Shown: positions 59,732 through 64,000 of the stretch, in pieces
Layout: every line of letters begins with the position of its first letter
Numbering within the stretch: the first letter of the stretch is position 1
NCBI GenBank assembly: GCA_963977005.1
Contig: CAXBMQ010000024.1
Location: forward strand, 1-64,000
Reading direction: 5' to 3'
Source of the DNA: CAXBCP01 sp963977005
GTDB lineage: Bacteria; Pseudomonadota; Alphaproteobacteria; MPNO01; UBA830
Length of the DNA: 64,000 nucleotides
Position numbers and translations under genes: made by a program
The notes under the pieces: model-generated
What the model was told of the DNA's origin: nothing
The model's input: the letters and a program-made list of their open reading frames with translations, nothing else
Databases searched by the model: none

Positions 59732-61315
59732 TTACCCCTCTGCCCGGAGCTTGAAACGCTGTATTTTGCCGGTCGCGGTTTTCGGCAGTTCCTCGACGAA
59801 CCTGAACCAGCGCGGATACTTGTAGCGCGCCAGGCCGTCCTTGCAGTGTTCAAGCAGTTCGGCCGCCAGGTCGTCGTTCGCATCACCGTGCTCTTTGAGG
59901 ATGATGTGCGCTTCGGGCTTGACCAGACCGTCATCGTCCTCGCGGCCGACCACTCCGGCCTCGAGGACCTTCGGATGATCGATCAGGCGGGATTCGATTT
60001 CGATCGGCGAACACCATATGCCGCCGACCTTGATCATATCGTCCGACCGGCCGTTATAGACGTAGTAGCCTTCTTCATCCTGGGTATATGTATCACCGGT
60101 GTTCACCCAGTCGTCGCCCAGCATGGTCTGTTTCGTCCGCTCGGGCTGGTTCCAGTAATAGGCCGCCATGGACTGGCCCTGCACCAGAAGCCGGCCGACC
60201 TCGCCCGGTTTTACATCGTTCCCATCGTCGTCGACGATCCGCGCGCGGTAACCGGGAAGAACCTTGCCGCTGGTTCCCGCCTTAGCATCGTCAGGGCGGT
60301 TCGAAATGAAAATATGGGTTGCCTCGGTAGAGCCGATCCCGTCGACAGGCGGATAGCCGACGGCGTCTTTCCACCGGTTGAAGATCGGCGCGGGCAGGGA
60401 TTCGCCTGCAGAAACGCAGACACGCAGACTCGACAGGTCCGGCTTTTCGGTCTCCATCGCGCGGCACTGCGCGGCATAGAGCGTTGGCACGCCGTAATAG
60501 ATGGTGGGCCGGTATTTCTCGATGATCCGGAAAGTCATTTCCGGTGTCGGACGTTCATCCGACAATACCGTACTGGCCCCATACATCAGCGGAAAATTCA
60601 TCGAATTGGCGAGACCGTAGGCGAAGAACAGTTTCGCGGCCGAAAACATGACGTCGTCTTCGGATATCCGCAGAACCGGTTCGGCATACAGCACCGCGTT
60701 GACCAGCAGGTCCCGCTGGCGATGGACCGTTCCTTTGGGGCGGCCGGTCGAACCCGACGAATAAAGCCAGAAACAGTCCGCCTTCGCGTCAGACGGGTGC
60801 GCCTCGAGCTGATCGGATGCCGCAGCGATCATGTCGCTGAGGCCGCCGGCGCCCTCGGCAAGCGCAACAAAAGGCGGCTTGCGCGATGCCGCCGCCAGCG
60901 CCGGCCCGACCTCGTTCTCGAACTCGGGCGAATAGATCAGGGCCGCACATTCCGAATCCTCGATCATGTATCGATAATCGGCAGCGCGCAGCAGCGTGTT
61001 GATCGGTACCGGGACAATGCCGGCCTTGATCGCCCCATAGAAAAGATAGAAGAATTCGGGACAGTCCTTGACCACCATCAGCATCCGCCCGCCCGGCGGG
61101 ATTCCCGCATCCAGCAGCGCGTTGCCGCACCGGTTCACGCGCTCCGCGAGTTGGCCGTAGCTGACGGTTTCATGCTCGGTGATAACCGCCGTTTTATCGC
61201 CACGACCTTCCTTGATGTGCCGGTCGATCATATGAACGGCAACGTTGAACGAGTCAGCGAATGTCAGGATCGGTGCCTCGCCCGACCGGTCGATTTGAAC
61301 CGTGTTCGGTTCCAT
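59732..61315 (-). CDS. Benzoate-CoA ligase-family enzyme
   Basis: A 527-residue ANL ligase that activates an aromatic acid, most likely benzoate or a relative, to its CoA ester. Motifs: FWLYSSGSTGRPKGTVHRQ (A3), FFAYGLANSMNFPL (benzoate-ligase-like region), DGIGSTEATHIFISNRP (A5), NTGDTY (A7), NGRSDDMIKVGGIWCSPIEI (A8) and TATGKIQRFKLR (A10 with the catalytic Lys). These fit the BadA/BclA family closely. ACGGAGGAAAA precedes the ATG at 61315. Divergent from a second ligase and close to boxB, it is the likely first step of the box pathway. Confidence 0.9.
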   Translation of the reverse strand: MEPNTVQIDRSGEAPILTFADSFNVAVHMIDRHIKEGRGDKTAVITEHETVSYGQLAERVNRCGNALLDAGIPPGGRMLMVVKDCPEFFYLFYGAIKAGIVPVPINTLLRAADYRYMIEDSECAALIYSPEFENEVGPALAAASRKPPFVALAEGAGGLSDMIAAASDQLEAHPSDAKADCFWLYSSGSTGRPKGTVHRQRDLLVNAVLYAEPVLRISEDDVMFSAAKLFFAYGLANSMNFPLMYGASTVLSDERPTPEMTFRIIEKYRPTIYYGVPTLYAAQCRAMETEKPDLSSLRVCVSAGESLPAPIFNRWKDAVGYPPVDGIGSTEATHIFISNRPDDAKAGTSGKVLPGYRARIVDDDGNDVKPGEVGRLLVQGQSMAAYYWNQPERTKQTMLGDDWVNTGDTYTQDEEGYYVYNGRSDDMIKVGGIWCSPIEIESRLIDHPKVLEAGVVGREDDDGLVKPEAHIILKEHGDANDDLAAELLEHCKDGLARYKYPRWFRFVEELPKTATGKIQRFKLRAEG

Positions 61316-61561
61316 TTTTTCCTCCGTTCTCGCCCGACTGTCGGCCGGTTGCGACTTTTTATGCCTTATTCTAGCCCTGAGCCCGGCGACTTGGAAAGAA
61401 AAGCCCGGCAACCGCATGTATCGGTACTGAGCCCCGGATTATGCATATCCCCATTCGCCAATATCCGTTTACCGGCGGGGCGGAACAGGTATCCTGCGGC
61501 AGAAGAACGAAGGCCGGACGGAAACAGGATCCGGACACGTGACAAGGGGATACGGAAGCAA

Positions 61562-63232
61562 GTGACGACGTCAGACGCAGCCCGCATCGCGGGAGAAACC
61601 AAAGACAATTCCTTATACTCGGCAGACTGGCAGGCCTGGACCGACCCCGAAGTACCGGAGATGTTCAATCCGACCGAACGCTTGCTGGACAAGCATATCG
61701 GCACGCCAAAGGAGAGCCACACCGCGCTGATCGTCGACGATACGCGCTATAGCTACGCAGACGTCCAGGACCTCACCGGCCGGGCGGCGAATGCGTTGAC
61801 GGATATCGGGCTCGAGGCGGATTCTAGGCTTCTCATGTTCGGTACGGACAGCGCAGATTATATCGCAATCTGGCTGGGCGCCGTCCGGGCCGGTATCGTG
61901 CCCGCCGTTGTCTCGGACTTGTACAAGGCCGAGAATCTTCTCTACTTCATCCGGGATACGGCGGCGAAAGCGCTCTACATCGACGGCGCCCAGATCGACA
62001 AGCTGCTCGCGATCCGGGACGACCTGCCGCAAACGCTGAAATACGTCATCGTGTACGGAGAACCGGCGGTGGATGTCGGCACCCTGGAATCAGCGAGGCT
62101 TTTTTCAAGCAAGGCGATCCTGGACGGTGCGATACCGGCCTTCGCTCCCCTGCCGCGACATCGTAACGATGTCTGTTACATGTTCTATTCCGGCGGCACG
62201 ACGGGCACGGCAAAGGGCATCACGCATCTTGCGCATGACTTCATTCTGGTACCGGAACGCCAGGGTGCATTCTGGGAATACACTCCGCAGGACGTCGTCC
62301 ATGCGACATCGAAGAAATATTTCACGCATGGACTTTGGCCGGGCGTGCTCATCCCGTTCTACTGGGGCGCGACCAGCGTTATCAGCGCGCTCCCGCCAAG
62401 CCCGGACAACGTTCTGGACATCCTGACGCAACACAGCGTCACCAAGCTCGTCACCGTGCCGACGGTCGTGAAGAACGTGATGCTGCACATTGACCAGACC
62501 GGGGAGAAACCTGACACCCCTGCCCTGCAACTGGCGATCACGGCATCGGAAAAGATGGCGCCGGAGATATTCGAAAAATTCCATGAACTTTTCGGTATCG
62601 AGTTGCTCGATTCAATCGGTTCTTCCGAGATAACCTATGAATGGATCGCCAACCGGCCGAAGGAATTCCGGCGCGGCAGTCTGGGCAAGCCGGTATACGG
62701 CTATGAGGTCAGGCTGGTGGATATCGACGGCAATGACGTGACGACGCCCAACACAGATGGCGAGGCCTGGATCAACAGCGTCACAGGCTGTTTCTTCTAC
62801 TGGCGGAAATTCGACAAGTCCCGGGAGACCTTTATCGGCCCCTGGGTCCGTACAGGCGACACGCTTTACTATGACGAGGACGGGTTTTTCTGGTTCTCCG
62901 GCCGTTCCGACGACGTATTCAAGGTCAAGGGACTCTGGGTATCGCCGATCGAGGTCGAGGCGGCGATTACCGAGCATGACGATGTGCTCGAGGCGGCCGT
63001 TATTTCAGTTGAGGACAGGGACGGTCTGACCAAGCCGAAAGCCTTCGTGGTCGTCAAACCGGGAACCGACCCGTCCGACGCGCTCGCCGACGAGATCCGG
63101 AACAACGTCCGCGCGATCGGCGGGTACAAGGTCCCGGAAGAAATCGACTTCGTCGAGACGATCCCGCGCACGACACTGATGAAAATAGACCGCCGGACAT
63201 TACGCGTCGAAGAAGCGGCGAGACGCAGCTGA
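61562..63232 (+). CDS. Second aryl/acyl-CoA ligase (ANL family)
   Basis: A 556-residue ANL ligase, clearly different from the reverse-strand benzoate-CoA ligase. The A3 motif is atypical, MFYSGGTTGTAKGITHLAH. Other parts: TSKKYFTHGLWPGVLIPFYW, DSIGSSEITYEWIANRP (A5), RTGDTLYYDEDGFFW (A7), GRSDDVFKVKGLWVSPIEVE (A8), and A10 as TTLMKIDRRTLR, which keeps the Lys but not the usual GK. The GTG at 61562 is set by GGAAG and by domain start; the frame is open much further upstream on the antisense strand of the other ligase, which I treat as chance. The substrate is probably another aromatic acid. Confidence 0.87.
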   Translation: MTTSDAARIAGETKDNSLYSADWQAWTDPEVPEMFNPTERLLDKHIGTPKESHTALIVDDTRYSYADVQDLTGRAANALTDIGLEADSRLLMFGTDSADYIAIWLGAVRAGIVPAVVSDLYKAENLLYFIRDTAAKALYIDGAQIDKLLAIRDDLPQTLKYVIVYGEPAVDVGTLESARLFSSKAILDGAIPAFAPLPRHRNDVCYMFYSGGTTGTAKGITHLAHDFILVPERQGAFWEYTPQDVVHATSKKYFTHGLWPGVLIPFYWGATSVISALPPSPDNVLDILTQHSVTKLVTVPTVVKNVMLHIDQTGEKPDTPALQLAITASEKMAPEIFEKFHELFGIELLDSIGSSEITYEWIANRPKEFRRGSLGKPVYGYEVRLVDIDGNDVTTPNTDGEAWINSVTGCFFYWRKFDKSRETFIGPWVRTGDTLYYDEDGFFWFSGRSDDVFKVKGLWVSPIEVEAAITEHDDVLEAAVISVEDRDGLTKPKAFVVVKPGTDPSDALADEIRNNVRAIGGYKVPEEIDFVETIPRTTLMKIDRRTLRVEEAARRS

Positions 63233-63253
63233 CTCTCCGCGACAGGACACAAG

Positions 63254-63284
63254 AAAGGCGGGCGCACGGGGGCCCGCCTTTTAT
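63254..63284 (+). terminator. Terminator after the second CoA ligase gene
   Basis: A perfect 10-bp stem pairs AAAGGCGGGC (63254-63263) with GCCCGCCTTT (63272-63281) around an 8-nt loop, then ends in T. The A/T ends also allow it to serve the reverse-strand boxB gene. Confidence 0.85.
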
Positions 63285-63326
63285 GTTTTCGCCGGCCGCA
63301 AGTCGTGCCGCAGCCGCATGCCGCGT

Positions 63327-64000
63327 TCAGTTAAACCGGACGTAATCGAAATCGAACGGGTGACCGTGAATACCCCGGGTCGGCGGGGCGATCCACCCGG
63401 CGATCTTGCCGTGTTCGTAGCATGGCTTCATCAATGTGGTGACGAAAGCGCGGTCGGCCTCGGTCGGCAGCCATGAATCCACGTTCTTTGTCCACTCGGC
63501 CTCGCTGATCACCCGGCCGTCGGGCGCAACCTTTACCTCCGAGAAATTGCCGATCGCCCGGTGGAACCCGCGATGCGGCAGGGCAAAACGGAAATCGTAC
63601 CCGTGTTTTTCGATGACCTTGTTCCAGCGGTTCAGGCCGCGCTGGCAGTCGTCGATATAGTCCTGGCGCAGTTTTTCGTTGATCGAGGTCAGCGCCGGCT
63701 GTTCGCGCTCGACGATCTTCTCGCCTTCGAGCATCAGCACATTGTACGTGTCGTTGACCAACAGGTGATCGTCGTCGATTTTGGTTTCGTGGAACCGGCC
63801 TTTGAGCCCCTGCGTGTAATAGTTGGCCGCATTGGTCGACAGTTCCTGACCGAACAGATCGACCGAAACCGAATAGTGGAAATTGATCCATTTCTGAAGG
63901 GTCTGAAGGTCGATCGCACCCGCCTGACGGATCCGCTCGGGATCGTCCGTCCCCAGTTCGTCCATCACCTCGCAGGTGCGTTTCACAATGCGCATCACAC
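63327..64000 (-). CDS. boxB: Benzoyl-CoA 2,3-epoxidase subunit BoxB (3' part, cut by window edge)
   Basis: The C-terminal ~224 residues of BoxB, a di-iron oxygenase that turns benzoyl-CoA into its 2,3-epoxide in aerobic box-pathway benzoate degradation. Strong family blocks: LQKWINFHYSVSVDLFGQE, STNAANYYTQGLKGR, DDCQRGLNRWNKVIEKHG, LPHRGFHRAIGNF and SWLPTEADRAFV. The frame is open past the right edge; full BoxB is about 475 residues, so the start lies roughly 750 bp outside. BoxA and BoxC are expected beyond the edge. It points the same way as the benzoate-CoA ligase gene. Confidence 0.87.
   Translation of the reverse strand, partial: VMRIVKRTCEVMDELGTDDPERIRQAGAIDLQTLQKWINFHYSVSVDLFGQELSTNAANYYTQGLKGRFHETKIDDDHLLVNDTYNVLMLEGEKIVEREQPALTSINEKLRQDYIDDCQRGLNRWNKVIEKHGYDFRFALPHRGFHRAIGNFSEVKVAPDGRVISEAEWTKNVDSWLPTEADRAFVTTLMKPCYEHGKIAGWIAPPTRGIHGHPFDFDYVRFN

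Noticed and set aside
59711..61561. Long forward open frame joined in phase to the second CoA ligase gene, suggesting a 1,173-residue fusion
   Set aside because: This part is antisense to the well-supported benzoate-CoA ligase gene and has no family features; the ligase domain starts at the GTG at 61562.
1..64000. tRNA, rRNA or tmRNA genes, insertion sequences, integrases and phage genes
   Set aside because: Scanning for T-loop motifs, conserved rRNA segments, transposase or integrase-like proteins and long terminal repeats gave nothing convincing.

Overview
The window looks like a chromosomal segment of a free-living, probably marine or soil, alphaproteobacterium of high GC content. The main taxonomic marker is a GcrA-type cell-cycle regulator, found only in alphaproteobacteria. 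Supporting traits are an MntR of the proteobacterial type, tightly packed genes with 4-bp ATGA/GTGA overlaps, and a gene pool rich in Rieske oxygenases, CoA ligases, VOC proteins and an orphan TctC-type binding protein. No tRNA, rRNA, insertion sequence, phage or CRISPR locus was seen. All identifications rest on reading motifs by eye; no database search was possible.

Layout. 0-6 kb: a PEP-CTERM-like exported protein that looks cut short, a carboxymuconolactone decarboxylase-family protein, a Rieske oxygenase, a second PEP-CTERM-like protein, an SDR dehydrogenase, and a reverse-strand gene of the GrdB/PrdB selenoprotein family. That gene is split by an in-frame TGA that reads best as selenocysteine. 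6-13 kb: a MATE exporter, then a TonB-dependent receptor, a YfiR-like periplasmic protein and a 939-residue hybrid kinase, which together look like one signalling module. 13-18 kb: a flavoprotein, a VOC protein, GcrA, a second Rieske oxygenase, a DksA-like regulator and a SleB-type wall hydrolase. 18-28 kb: an operon for an oxoprolinase/hydantoinase pair with a zinc alcohol dehydrogenase, then a 1,425-residue exported protein with a tectonin propeller and ricin-type lectin domains.

28-43 kb: housekeeping and catabolic genes. These are a LigI-like lactonase, an SRAP peptidase, CysQ, a Sua5-type threonylcarbamoyl-AMP synthase, a GlcD-like flavoenzyme with a DmdC-like acyl-CoA dehydrogenase, SpeD-SpeE for spermidine, a CAP protein, a CaiC-like ligase with a quinone oxidoreductase, a cysteine dioxygenase divergent from an Lrp regulator and followed by a ChaC-type enzyme, a VOC protein and a uracil/xanthine permease. 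43-51 kb: a 1,290-residue RTX protein made almost only of calcium-binding repeats with a Fur-box-like site upstream, a TctC-like binding protein, a Lin0512 protein and an overlapping LigA/LigB-type extradiol dioxygenase pair. 51-55 kb: nrdB, nrdA and mntR on one strand. The nrdA leader carries two palindromes that match both NrdR boxes and DnaA boxes. 55-64 kb: a Tat-exported aldo/keto reductase, a DUF6064 membrane protein, a PEP-mutase-family lyase, an amidase, a phytanoyl-CoA dioxygenase, two divergent aryl-CoA ligases and the 3' part of boxB, which points to aerobic benzoyl-CoA (box) degradation.

The observations most worth following are the UGA-containing gene with a hairpin of SECIS geometry right after the UGA, the overlapping NrdR/DnaA-type palindromes before nrdA, the giant tectonin/ricin protein, and the Fur-like site in the AT-rich region before the RTX gene.
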